Shown here: in pieces, positions 8,370-16,140 of the stretch
Position numbering within the stretch: position 1 is the stretch's first letter
Layout of the letters: each line of letters starts with the position of its first letter
Assembly (NCBI GenBank): GCA_017427465.1
Contig: JAFRST010000040.1
Coordinates: 1-33,440, forward strand
DNA length: 33,440 bases
Direction: 5' to 3'
Origin: Clostridiales bacterium
GTDB lineage: Bacteria; Bacillota; Clostridia; Saccharofermentanales; Saccharofermentanaceae
Program-made: the position numbers and the translations under genes
The notes under the pieces: generated by a model
Database searches by the model: none
What the model saw: only the letters and a program-made list of their open reading frames with translations
What the model was told of the DNA's origin: nothing

Positions 8370-9827
8370 TTACTCGTAACCCTGTCTCTTTTTGCGCTTG
8401 AAGTCTTCGTCGTCATCTTCGTAATCACTCTTGGCTGACGGGAAAAACTCAGGATCGAATTCCTGCTCCTTATCCTGCTGCACAGGCTCTACATGAACCG
8501 GTTCAGCCTTGGTCATATCCGGGTACTCCGCATCAGGATATTCAGCAGTAAGCGGAACTGTATCGTTCTTTGCTTTCCTGCTCTTATGAGACTTTACGAT
8601 GCTCGAAATAAACGTTATGAGTATTATGATGGTCCAAAGCGCGCCAAAGAATATGATTGCCGGACCCGAATCATCGGCTTCCAACAGCTCCGGTCCGCCT
8701 GTTCCCTTATTAACCACCTTGCCAATGCCGATAGCCAGGATCAACAGTCCGATAGCGGCAAACACGCCCATAAAAATATAACCCGTTATTCGTACCTTTT
8801 CCGGGACATTGCTGTCACTTAGATCGTAATGGACAGACTTACTGTAATAGCCGTTACCCTTTGTCACGGTAACAACACCGCCGTCTTTATTGACTGTATA
8901 AGTACAGGCGTCCTGCTGTATTCCGTCAGAACGCTTTTTACCGGCATCCAAAGGCACTTCACTATACTCGATATTCTTATCCTTCCTGTATGCTTTTATA
9001 ACGAGGAACATCATAACGAAACATATGCCGCCGACAAACAGCATAGGTAAGATGAGCCCGATCAGATTGATATATTTCATCGGCGAATCAGAATCAAGCT
9101 TGGAGTGCGCATTCTTTAAAGCGTATTTAAAACCGGCCTCGAAAGCAGTTGCCGGTCCTTTACCGCGCTCCAGATCGTCCTGAACGATTTCCCCGAAATC
9201 TTCAAACATTTCCGCTGTAATGATCGGGTCAGTCTCGTCACCCTGGGTAGCCTCCCACGTAAAGTCAGGCACCCGGATGGTACCATCCTTTGCGCCGGCA
9301 ATCTGCTCTTGAGGAATCGAATATACAATAACAAAATGCTGTTCATCACTGAACGAATCCGTATACGTGTTATACGAAAACGATTCAAGGCTGTAATGGC
9401 CCTGATCGAGCCAATACTCATCATACGTTGTGTAGATATCCGTGCAGATGCCTGTCAGCGCCTGATACTCATTAAGCATCGAAAGGAGCTTGTCTTCGTC
9501 ACCGATAATTCCGAGATCATCGTGTATGGCCGGGGAATCAGCATATTTAACATTAAGTCTTTTTGGAATCGCAGATGCGATCCCGAAGCCAAACATGCCT
9601 AAAAAGAACGTGACCATTATACTGACGACTGCGACGATCGACTTTCCTGCTTTCTGCGGCATTGTATTCGAATAAACATATTCGTCAGCGCCCGTTGACC
9701 TGTTGTGCTTTAAGTAGCGTCTTGCTCCAGGAAAATAGTGAGAGGATACGCGGCTTCTGCTGCTTCCGCCGTGCGAACCGCCATGAAATCCTCCTCCGTG
9801 CGAACCGCCTCCGGATGAATGTGGCAT
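8370..9827 (-). CDS. multi-pass membrane protein with Ser/Gly/His-rich N-terminus, unknown function
   Basis: A 485-residue protein I do not recognise with certainty. It opens with GGGSHGGGFHGGSHGGSS, a low-complexity Gly/His/Ser tail with potential metal-binding histidines. A membrane segment follows near 63-86, then an outer region of about 165 residues. Further membrane segments lie near 253-277, 348-370 and 388-413, and the C-terminus is acidic and then basic. The outer region (MLNEYQALTGICTDIYTTYD, then HFVIVYSIPQEQ) faintly resembles TPM-type domains, which often come with Gly/Ser-rich tails, but the match is weak. The ATG at 9827 has an AAGGGA ribosome binding site. It follows the cupin gene by 35 bases and may be cotranscribed with it. 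Confidence 0.75.
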   Translation of the reverse strand: MPHSSGGGSHGGGFHGGSHGGSSRSRVSSHYFPGARRYLKHNRSTGADEYVYSNTMPQKAGKSIVAVVSIMVTFFLGMFGFGIASAIPKRLNVKYADSPAIHDDLGIIGDEDKLLSMLNEYQALTGICTDIYTTYDEYWLDQGHYSLESFSYNTYTDSFSDEQHFVIVYSIPQEQIAGAKDGTIRVPDFTWEATQGDETDPIITAEMFEDFGEIVQDDLERGKGPATAFEAGFKYALKNAHSKLDSDSPMKYINLIGLILPMLFVGGICFVMMFLVIKAYRKDKNIEYSEVPLDAGKKRSDGIQQDACTYTVNKDGGVVTVTKGNGYYSKSVHYDLSDSNVPEKVRITGYIFMGVFAAIGLLILAIGIGKVVNKGTGGPELLEADDSGPAIIFFGALWTIIILITFISSIVKSHKSRKAKNDTVPLTAEYPDAEYPDMTKAEPVHVEPVQQDKEQEFDPEFFPSAKSDYEDDDEDFKRKKRQGYE

Positions 9828-9862
9828 AATCTATCCCTTCCTTTTCCCTTTATCCTTAATCC

Positions 9863-10192
9863 TTATTGCTTAGGTACAACGGCATAGAAAACAAGGTCTT
9901 CCGAACCGCTGTTGATCAATGAATGTGAATGTCCCTCAGGGCAATAGTGGCAGCAGCCGGCCTTTACTGATAATTTCTCGTCATCGTAAAGAACAGTTCC
10001 CTCGCCTTCTAAGATGAAGATTATCTCGCAGCTCCCCTCGTGCTTGTGATAACCGATAGAAGCACCTGAAGGGAGCTTACCCTGCATCATCTTATTGACG
10101 CCGTCTGTGATCATCTTGTTATAAAAGACTCCCTCACCGCCCTTAAAACCGGGATTTTCCTTCCATTCGATCTGACTAAAGTCGTTTACCAT
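9863..10192 (-). CDS. small cupin-domain protein
   Basis: A 109-residue single-domain cupin. Motif 1 supplies H49, H51 and E56 (in GYHKHEGSCE), and motif 2 (CPEGHSHSLIN) supplies H90 and N94, the usual metal-binding set. Small cupins of this kind are isomerases, dioxygenases or sugar/ligand-binding regulators; no specific reaction can be read. I chose the ATG at 10192 because GGAGG lies 6 bases upstream. An in-frame TTG 12 bases earlier overlaps that ribosome binding site and is unlikely. A perfect 17-bp palindrome lies 30 bases upstream of the start, so the gene is probably controlled by its own repressor or activator. Confidence 0.88.
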   Translation of the reverse strand: MVNDFSQIEWKENPGFKGGEGVFYNKMITDGVNKMMQGKLPSGASIGYHKHEGSCEIIFILEGEGTVLYDDEKLSVKAGCCHYCPEGHSHSLINSGSEDLVFYAVVPKQ

Positions 10193-10221
10193 ATATGCCT
10201 CCAAATGCTTGAATTTATTGA

Positions 10222-10238
10222 GTGTAACATTGTTACAC
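10222..10238. promoter_or_regulatory. palindromic operator GTGTAACATTGTTACAC upstream of the cupin gene
   Basis: A perfect inverted repeat of 8-bp arms around a single T. The inner 15 bases, centre included, occur again at 32863-32877 upstream of the 183-residue protein gene. Two identical promoter-region copies in one window suggest a real transcription-factor site. It lies 30 bases before the cupin start and after the stop of the gene behind it. The factor is not identifiable from sequence. Confidence 0.65.
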
Positions 10239-10252
10239 AGGCGTTTTTCCTG

Positions 10253-11074
10253 TTATTTTTCCCCTGTACCGAATGTCTCGATCGCTTCGACGATATTTAT
10301 ATCGGAATACTCGACCTCGCCGGAGAATACTCTGCATATCTCAGCTATTCCGCAGCCCTTAAAGGCGAGATCAGCGATAAGGTATGTTGCTTCTGCAGCA
10401 AATCTGCCCTCGCCCTGATAGCGGTAGAGCAGATAACCCGCAAAGTTGGCGAGCTCTTTTGAGTTATCATTGACGGCCTTATCTTCATCTTCTATAGAAA
10501 CAGGCGCATCGGTCAGCTTCTTAAGGAGCACCGTCCACTTGTGGTCCAGCACTTCCATACCATTGAAGATCTCGGCTCTGAGCTTCGGATCAGCTCTTTT
10601 GCCGCCGCTTATCTTCTTAAGTCTTTCTGTAAGAGGTTTTGAACCATCGAAAATAACCTTAAGATAGTCAGGGAGTTCTTTTTTCGAGCCGTCTTCAGAA
10701 ACCAGCTCAAAACCGTTCTCTCTGCCGAGAACCAGCTCGCAGGCAGCTTCGCATACCATACCGAATCCGCCCTCGATATGGTCACCGACTTCATTATAGA
10801 AACGCGGGTGTTCTTTACAGATATCGCAAAGAAAATCCTCTCCGTGCTTAATTATCATCTCGCAAAGTCCGTCATCCCTCAAGAACGGGCATCTGCCGTC
10901 ATCCCTTAAGATAAAGCCTCCGTCCTTGATCTTGCACGCGATCTCGGGATCTTTCATAAAGCGCTCGGCAGAATCCTTGTCGATGCCTATTTCCCAGCCT
11001 CCGCAGCATGTATGTTTACATTCATTTCCCTTGCAGCTGAAGTCTTTGTAATAATCCGGCCAATAAATTGTCAC
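10253..11074 (-). CDS. FliB-like cysteine-cluster protein (flagellin lysine-N-methylase family)
   Basis: A 273-residue protein opening MTIYWPDYYKDFSCKGNECK with a Cys cluster at C14, C19, C23 and C24 (HTCCGGWEIGID). C62, C71, C83 and C86 follow in RCPFL, LCEMI and FLCDICKEHPRFY. This arrangement matches the FliB/YkgJ-type family, whose named member methylates flagellin lysines using a Cys-bound metal cluster. It is shorter than full FliB proteins (usually above 330 residues), and no flagellar gene is in the window, so the substrate may differ. The start is a GTG with a weak GA-rich ribosome binding site. The cupin gene follows 60 bases downstream in the same direction. Confidence 0.78.
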   Translation of the reverse strand: MTIYWPDYYKDFSCKGNECKHTCCGGWEIGIDKDSAERFMKDPEIACKIKDGGFILRDDGRCPFLRDDGLCEMIIKHGEDFLCDICKEHPRFYNEVGDHIEGGFGMVCEAACELVLGRENGFELVSEDGSKKELPDYLKVIFDGSKPLTERLKKISGGKRADPKLRAEIFNGMEVLDHKWTVLLKKLTDAPVSIEDEDKAVNDNSKELANFAGYLLYRYQGEGRFAAEATYLIADLAFKGCGIAEICRVFSGEVEYSDINIVEAIETFGTGEK

Positions 11075-11204
11075 GATAATATCACTCTCTTTTCATCACC
11101 AATTAAATATACTGTAAATTGATGAAATAGGTTTAATTGCGCAAGTCTAATTATACCGAACACTTGCGGATTGAGAAAGAATCAAAGACACAGGGGTGGC
11201 AGCA

Positions 11205-12239
11205 ATGAGCGCGTTTTCTGACGATGACAGCAACGAATTTAAAAATTCCGGGTCATCAGAGTCCGAGTCTCAATCATCCGATATTTCGGGAGCAGAAGGA
11301 GCCGCATCAACGGCTTCAAGCTCTGATTTTGAGTTCCCGGATGCATATTACCCCGAGATCCCCGAAGAAGTCTCTGTCGAGATAATAGATCTGAACGAAG
11401 GATCTGAGGAAAATACTCAGGAAGAGTACAAGGAAGAGGTCTACGAGCCCGAATTGCCTGCGGAAGAAGAAATCTACGACACGGATTACGATGACGAATC
11501 TTTGGATTCCGAATTCGAATCCGAATACGAGAATGAATATGAAGCAGCAGAAGCAGCAAGAAGATCATCTGAGACTGAACGCAAAGTCAGGAGCACAGCC
11601 GGCAGCATAATCGTCGCCATCATCGCTCTGTCCGGCATTATCTGCGTCGGCGCATTTGCTCTGTACTGCGACAACAAGAAAGTAGATATCGCAAATGTCG
11701 TAGCAGCTTTCGAGATCACACACACAACTGCGGAAGAAATCCCCGAGAGCACCACGGAAGATGCCGCCGAGTCTTCTGCTACACCTACTCCTGCACCTAC
11801 TGCTACACCCACACCGACAGCAACACCTACACCCACTCCGGTTCCTACTAAGGCACCTGAGAATAACAATAATTATGTTTATGTAGCTCCGCAGGCAACC
11901 GCTACACCTACAACCAAGCCGACAGAGAATACTGAGGGAAATAATGGTGAAGGCAACGGCTCCGAACAAGGTGGTGGTTCCGAACAAGGCGGCGGCACTG
12001 AACAAGGCGGCGGTTCTGAACAGGGTGGCGGCTCTGAACAGGGCGGCGGCTCCGAACAAGGCGGCGGTTCTGAACAGGGTGGCGGCTCCGAACAAGGCGG
12101 CGGTTCTGAACAGGGTGGCGGCTCCGAACAAGGTGGTGGCTCCGAACAAGGTGGCGGCTCCGAACAAGGCGGTGGCTCCGAACAAGGTGGCGGCTCCGAA
12201 CAAGGCGGTGGTTCCACTGACGAAGAGCAAAACACTTAA
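11205..12239 (+). CDS. single-pass membrane protein with acidic N-terminus and (SEQGGG)14 tail
   Basis: A 344-residue protein of low complexity and no family I recognise. Residues 1-125 are acidic and Ser/Glu-rich. A basic stretch (RKVRS) precedes one membrane segment at about 133-155. A Thr/Pro/Ala-rich stalk with TPTPT repeats follows, and then 14 tandem (S/T)EQGGG hexapeptides. By the positive-inside rule the acidic head is cytoplasmic and the repeats are outside, as in a wall-spanning stalk. I chose the ATG at 11205 because AGGGGTGG lies just upstream; a GTG 9 bases earlier overlaps that site. It reads toward the reverse transcriptase gene but a hairpin terminator lies between them, so a functional link is not shown. 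Confidence 0.8.
   Translation: MSAFSDDDSNEFKNSGSSESESQSSDISGAEGAASTASSSDFEFPDAYYPEIPEEVSVEIIDLNEGSEENTQEEYKEEVYEPELPAEEEIYDTDYDDESLDSEFESEYENEYEAAEAARRSSETERKVRSTAGSIIVAIIALSGIICVGAFALYCDNKKVDIANVVAAFEITHTTAEEIPESTTEDAAESSATPTPAPTATPTPTATPTPTPVPTKAPENNNNYVYVAPQATATPTTKPTENTEGNNGEGNGSEQGGGSEQGGGTEQGGGSEQGGGSEQGGGSEQGGGSEQGGGSEQGGGSEQGGGSEQGGGSEQGGGSEQGGGSEQGGGSEQGGGSTDEEQNT
11961..12212 (+). repeat. 14 tandem 18-bp repeats coding for SEQGGG
   Basis: 252 bases in exactly 14 units of 18. Units differ almost only at third codon positions (GAACAA/GAACAG, GGC/GGT); the single amino acid change is TEQ in unit 3. Units 6-7 and 8-9 are identical 36-bp pairs, and units 11-12 and 13-14 differ by one base, which points to recent expansion by slippage or unequal recombination. 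Confidence 0.95.
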
Positions 12240-12278
12240 GCATCCAATAAGAGTTCTTAATAAAATCCCGAATGCAGA

Positions 12279-12312
12279 AGGTTGTCCCGTTGGGGCAGCC
12301 TCTGTTATTTGC
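12279..12312 (+). terminator. probable terminator after the SEQGGG-repeat gene
   Basis: A 10-bp stem with two G-U pairs (AGGTTGTCCC with GGGGCAGCCT, loop GTT) starts 40 bases after the stop codon. A modest T-rich stretch (CTGTTATTT) follows. The stem sequence resembles the carB terminator and the hairpin at 13702-13727. Confidence 0.6.
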
Positions 12313-12336
12313 TTTGCAATATCCTGCGAGTATAAT
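12309..12336 (+). promoter_or_regulatory. promoter for the RT-associated RNA and RT gene
   Basis: A perfect -10 box TATAAT at 12331-12336 with a weaker -35 TTGCTT 16 bases upstream. The expected start of transcription, about 12343-12344, coincides with the first base of the 13-bp inverted repeat that closes the structured region. Confidence 0.6.
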
Positions 12337-12343
12337 TACCCTT

Positions 12344-12473
12344 AGCAGAAAGAGAACGCTTTGCGCCTGTGGCGGGTCCGGCACGAATCTTAATAGGCTT
12401 CGCAGGCAGCCGGTTCGTGTACGATCTTGTACATCCAAGAATTTTCTTGGATTTAATGATTTCTCTTTCTGCT
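12344..12473 (+). ncRNA. candidate structured RNA associated with the reverse transcriptase (retron msr-msd-like)
   Basis: A 130-nt noncoding region closed by a perfect 13-bp inverted repeat: AGCAGAAAGAGAA (12344-12356) and TTCTCTTTCTGCT (12461-12473). Inside are CGCC/GGCG (12364-12374), CACGAA (12382-12387) with TTCGTG (12414-12419), TGTAC/GTACA (12418-12433, competing with the previous stem), and a 9-bp hairpin with a 2-base loop at 12433-12452 (ATCCAAGAA/TTCTTGGAT). The 5' arm starts at the predicted transcription start. The 3' arm ends 19 bases before the RT start codon. In retrons such paired ends (a1/a2) enclose the msr primer and msd template; in several DRT systems a structured RNA also sits just upstream of the RT gene. 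The structure is seen in the sequence; that it templates cDNA is inference. Confidence 0.55.
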
Positions 12474-12492
12474 TATTTATTGGAGGGTTCTG

Positions 12493-13689
12493 ATGTCGCT
12501 TATTGATAAGCTTTTCGAGAAGAGCATCTGGGAGAAGTTCTACGACTACAAGACAGGACTTCGCTGCTCTAAGCGCTTCACAAAAGAGCTTAGAGCATTC
12601 ATAGATTCCGAAGCTTATCTCAAGTATGAGGATGAGGTCAGGAACTGCACGGGGCTTCCTCTCCCCTCCAGATCGGTCATCAGCAAGATGAGCACTCAGA
12701 AGAAGCGCACGGTCTATAAGTACCCATACGACTTCAACATGGTCTTAAAGCTCCTGACATATCTCACGCTTAGAAAATACGATTCCATCTACACGCCTGG
12801 TCTTTATTCGTTCCGTCCAGGGATCAGCGCCAAGGACGCGATCGCTCATATCACGCACACCAAAAACATTCACCGTATGTATTCATACAAGATCGATGTC
12901 AGCGATTATTTTAATTCGATTCCGGTGCCAAGAATGGCTGAGATACTCGAAAAGACTATCACTGATGACGATAAGCTCTTAGCACTCATGAAGACTCTTC
13001 TCACTGAAGAAAAAGTATTATCCTGCGGAGCCTTGATAACAGAGCAAAAAGGCATTATGGCAGGCACGCCTATCTCGTCATTCTATGCGAATCTTTACTT
13101 AAAAGATCTCGATGAGTGGTTCTATGAACGCGGAATAATCTACGCGAGGTATTCTGACGACATAATCGTTTTCGCAGACAACGAGAAAGATATTGCAACT
13201 TACAAAGATGTGATACTGGAACACCTTAAGTCAAAAGGCCTCACGGTCAATCCCGACAAGGAAGTATCCGGCACGCCCGAAGACGGTTTCTGCTTCCTAG
13301 GCATCGAAGCTAAAAACGGTGAGATCGACATCGCTCCCCAATCAGTTATTAAGCTCAAGCAGAAGATGCGCCGCAAGGCACGCGCGCTTAACCGCTGGTA
13401 TCACAGAAAAGGCCTGGACGGCACCAAGGCCGCGGCAGCTTTCATACGCATTTTTAACCACAAACTCCTGGAAGTTAACGAAGACTCTGACCTCACATGG
13501 AGCCTGTGGTTCTTCCCTGTAATAACGACTCCGAAGAGCCTTCACGTTATCGACTTGTACGCTCAGGATCTGCTGCGTTATCTGGTCAGCGGTACTCACA
13601 CAAAATCGCGTTATAACGTACGCTATGACGATCTGAAAGAGTTAGGTTACAAGAGCCTTGTGAATGAGTATTACGCGCATAAGGAATAA
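12493..13689 (+). CDS. stand-alone reverse transcriptase (group II-like/UG type, not canonical retron)
   Basis: A 398-residue RNA-directed DNA polymerase. Palm and finger motifs occur in order: LYSFRPGISAKDAI near 104-117 (RT2), KIDVSDYFNSI with Asp135 (motif A), KGIMAGTPISSFYANLYL near 186-203 (motif B), YARYSDDIIVFA with the active-site YSDD at 220-223, GLTVNPDK near 249-256, and CFLG at 267-270. The remaining 125 residues are a basic, Trp/Tyr-rich thumb-like region ending ELGYKSLVNEYY. There is no maturase X domain or HNH endonuclease, so this is not an active group II intron protein. The retron VTG motif is replaced by FLG, and I see no diversity-generating template/variable repeat pair. 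The ATG has a clear GGAGGG site. The structured region upstream suggests a dedicated RNA partner. A defence or cDNA-synthesis role is inference. Confidence 0.92.
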   Translation: MSLIDKLFEKSIWEKFYDYKTGLRCSKRFTKELRAFIDSEAYLKYEDEVRNCTGLPLPSRSVISKMSTQKKRTVYKYPYDFNMVLKLLTYLTLRKYDSIYTPGLYSFRPGISAKDAIAHITHTKNIHRMYSYKIDVSDYFNSIPVPRMAEILEKTITDDDKLLALMKTLLTEEKVLSCGALITEQKGIMAGTPISSFYANLYLKDLDEWFYERGIIYARYSDDIIVFADNEKDIATYKDVILEHLKSKGLTVNPDKEVSGTPEDGFCFLGIEAKNGEIDIAPQSVIKLKQKMRRKARALNRWYHRKGLDGTKAAAAFIRIFNHKLLEVNEDSDLTWSLWFFPVITTPKSLHVIDLYAQDLLRYLVSGTHTKSRYNVRYDDLKELGYKSLVNEYYAHKE

Positions 13690-13701
13690 GCGTAAAAGCA
13701 T

Positions 13702-13727
13702 AGGGGCCGCCCCGTAGGACAGCCCCT
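13702..13727. terminator. hairpin between the convergent RT and ABC permease genes
   Basis: An 11-bp GC-rich imperfect stem beginning AGGGGC and ending GCCCCT lies between the RT stop (13689) and the permease stop (13763). It has only a weak T-run on the minus side and none on the plus side, but its position suggests a bidirectional terminator. Confidence 0.55.
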
Positions 13728-13762
13728 GATACAAACTCAATCTATTCCCTATTACTATCAGT

Positions 13763-16138
13763 TTATTCGGCTACGAGCATGTTGTATGCTTCGATCTTCT
13801 TGATCCTTCTCGTCTGCAGGAGAGCAAGTACGAAGGATACTATAGCCAGGCCGATGCCGATCAATACAACGCCTGCTACCGGAATGTCGAAGCTGCACTT
13901 CATAAGTCCGAACGCATGCATGAATGTCGACATGTAAGGATTGGCACTAAAATAAGATCCGATTGAGAACACGATTATGGATACGATCACAGGCGGCATG
14001 AAGCTTAATGCTGTCTGGAGCATGAGGCTTCCGGATGTATAACCCAGCGCCTTGTAGATTCCGTAATCCTTTCTCTTGTGATAGATAAGTGACTTGATCA
14101 GGAGGAAAAGGATGAGTCCGATTACGACTACCGAAACAACTATCATTACGATAAGCATCATTGCTGATATGCTCTTGAATGTAGTCATGCTGCCTCCGAT
14201 GATCTTAAAGAAGTCCATCGTATTAATTACGTGTGCGCCATACTTATCCTTGCACTCTTCAAGTATCTTTTCCGTCTCTTCGATATTGGCATCATTGTCA
14301 CTGCTTTCGTTTGCAATATCAAACCAGAACCAGCCGGGGATCTGATCGATATCCAAAAGATGATCCGCTGCCTTATATGTAAGAAGCGCTTCGCGCCCTG
14401 CATTGTTGGTCGTCTGGATAAGACCTGTGATCAGGTAATTAAATGAATTATCACCATAATCGAGTTTGATCTCATCGCCGATGTCATATCCGTATTTTTT
14501 CGCAAAGGAACCGCTTATAACTACTTCGTTGTCATACTCAGGAAGTCTTCCCTTGTAGCAGATGGAGGAATTTCTCATTTTCGAAGGATCCTTGACGATG
14601 TATGTGAATAAAGACTCTTCTTCGTTGTAGTACAGACTGAGGTTAATGATCTCTCTTACGTTTTCTACATCCTTCCTGGATTCGAGATAATCACGGATCT
14701 CATCCTTGCTCTCGAGGTCAGATGCTACAACACCGGCACAAAGTTCGGTAGTAAGGATCTCAACCTTCGGATTACGGCTGAAATTCTCGAACATGAGGAG
14801 AGCTATGATACATGCGAAAACCATGAATCCGACTACGAAGAACGTGATGACATTCTGCTTCATGTTGCCGAAGAAAGTCTTCATCGCAAGGCTCATTGTG
14901 GGATTTAATGAAGTCTTATCAAGTGCAACGTGATTCTTCTTGAAGTTATGTGACTCAACGCCTTCTTTTAAAGCTACGATAGGATGGATCTTTCCGATCT
15001 TTCTTGCACTCAGCACAGTAACTATAAGAGCGAATACGATTACAAATGCAATCGGGATCAATGTCGCCATTAGATTAAAAGATATGTTGTAGGAAAGTCC
15101 CATCTGACCGATCATGATTCCTGCAAATATCGGCATGAAAACATATGAAAGAATTATGCCCGTAATGCTTGCGATAACTGCCAGAGCTAGGAACCAGACG
15201 ATAAGTGACAACTTGATATCCTTACCCGTATATCCGATAGCCTTAAGAGCTCCCAAAGTCTTCATGTTCTCATTAACGTAATTCGAAATGCAGTTTGCGA
15301 GCATCATTGCAACGGCGATTACGATAAGAGATGTGAGAACAAGGATAGATACTGCAACGATGAGTCCGATAAATGTTCTGTTACTGATAACGACATCCAA
15401 AGGGCTTCCGTCCATGACGGTATTGGGATTAACCTTTAACATCTCGTTGCTGATCCTGATTCTGAAAGCGCCCGACTCCACGCCGTCTTTAAGGTCATAG
15501 ATAATAACGATGCATTCGCCCGTTTCGTGTTCCTCATCCCAGACCTTCTTATAGCTTGCGTCATCAAGAACGAATTCATATCTGCCTGTATTGTTGCCGC
15601 CGCCGTATACGACGTCATTAAAGCCTCTTACCTTATAGCTGTACTTCTTTCCGGCATTCTCGAATTCATAAATATCGCCGATTTCATATCCGCCTGAAGT
15701 ATTAAACTGATAAGGCAGGTAAACATAGTTTTCGGTTATTGAAGTATCTTCCTTAACGATCTCAAAGAAGTTCATTTCTCTGGTAAAAGCGGATGAGTCT
15801 GTTAAGTTCAGACTGATGCCGACCTCACCATCACCGAAAGGCAGAGAAAGTGTAGGATAATTCAGATTGCGGTATACATAATATTGGTCCGTATCTTTGC
15901 CGATAAGTTCTTCGATCTTCTCATCTGTAAAGCCTTCGAGATCATCTCTTATGAGAATAAAACCGTCGCCGCCTTTAAGTCTTTCGGCTGCTTTTTGCGC
16001 TGTCGGATAGCAATCGAAAAAGATCAGGAGCGAGATGCCTACCAGGCATGTTGCGATCATCATCAAAAGGAATAAGCCGACAGACGTACCTCTGTTTTTT
16101 CTGAGGTTCGATTTTGCAAGTAATAATACCTTGTTCAT
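13763..16138 (-). CDS. FtsX-type ABC transporter permease (two FtsX domains)
   Basis: A 791-residue permease. One membrane segment lies near residues 17-42, followed by a large outer domain of about 210 residues. Three segments then form the first FtsX domain (MMLANCISNYVNENMKTLGA with ALKAIGYTGKDIK). A second N-terminal-type segment lies near 435, then a second outer domain, and a C-terminal FtsX domain (IYKALGYTSGSLMLQTA) ends the chain. This duplicated architecture is typical of exporters acting on peptides, antibiotics or lipoproteins rather than importers. I chose the ATG at 16138, with GGGGTGG upstream, over a GTG 9 bases earlier. It begins 2 bases after the ATPase stop codon, so the two are cotranslated as one transporter. 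Confidence 0.93.
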   Translation of the reverse strand: MNKVLLLAKSNLRKNRGTSVGLFLLMMIATCLVGISLLIFFDCYPTAQKAAERLKGGDGFILIRDDLEGFTDEKIEELIGKDTDQYYVYRNLNYPTLSLPFGDGEVGISLNLTDSSAFTREMNFFEIVKEDTSITENYVYLPYQFNTSGGYEIGDIYEFENAGKKYSYKVRGFNDVVYGGGNNTGRYEFVLDDASYKKVWDEEHETGECIVIIYDLKDGVESGAFRIRISNEMLKVNPNTVMDGSPLDVVISNRTFIGLIVAVSILVLTSLIVIAVAMMLANCISNYVNENMKTLGALKAIGYTGKDIKLSLIVWFLALAVIASITGIILSYVFMPIFAGIMIGQMGLSYNISFNLMATLIPIAFVIVFALIVTVLSARKIGKIHPIVALKEGVESHNFKKNHVALDKTSLNPTMSLAMKTFFGNMKQNVITFFVVGFMVFACIIALLMFENFSRNPKVEILTTELCAGVVASDLESKDEIRDYLESRKDVENVREIINLSLYYNEEESLFTYIVKDPSKMRNSSICYKGRLPEYDNEVVISGSFAKKYGYDIGDEIKLDYGDNSFNYLITGLIQTTNNAGREALLTYKAADHLLDIDQIPGWFWFDIANESSDNDANIEETEKILEECKDKYGAHVINTMDFFKIIGGSMTTFKSISAMMLIVMIVVSVVVIGLILFLLIKSLIYHKRKDYGIYKALGYTSGSLMLQTALSFMPPVIVSIIVFSIGSYFSANPYMSTFMHAFGLMKCSFDIPVAGVVLIGIGLAIVSFVLALLQTRRIKKIEAYNMLVAE

Positions 16139-16140
16139 AA

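Noticed and set aside
10193..10204. Upstream TTG start for the cupin gene
   Set aside because: It would overlap the GGAGG site that serves the ATG at 10192. The same reasoning applies to the upstream starts of the repeat protein, permease, second regulator and zinc-ribbon genes.
11961..12212. CRISPR-like or diversity-generating repeat array next to the RT
   Set aside because: The repeats are 18-bp in-frame codons without spacers, and variation is synonymous. There is no template/variable repeat pair with adenine-specific changes.
11565..12438. Several long open frames opposite or offset in the repeat gene
   Set aside because: They are low-complexity products of the 18-bp repeats being open in every frame; none has a credible start.
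12493..13689. Canonical retron or group II intron
   Set aside because: The RT lacks the retron VTG motif and has FLG there, and it lacks the maturase and endonuclease domains of intron proteins. I kept only the retron-like layout of the RNA.
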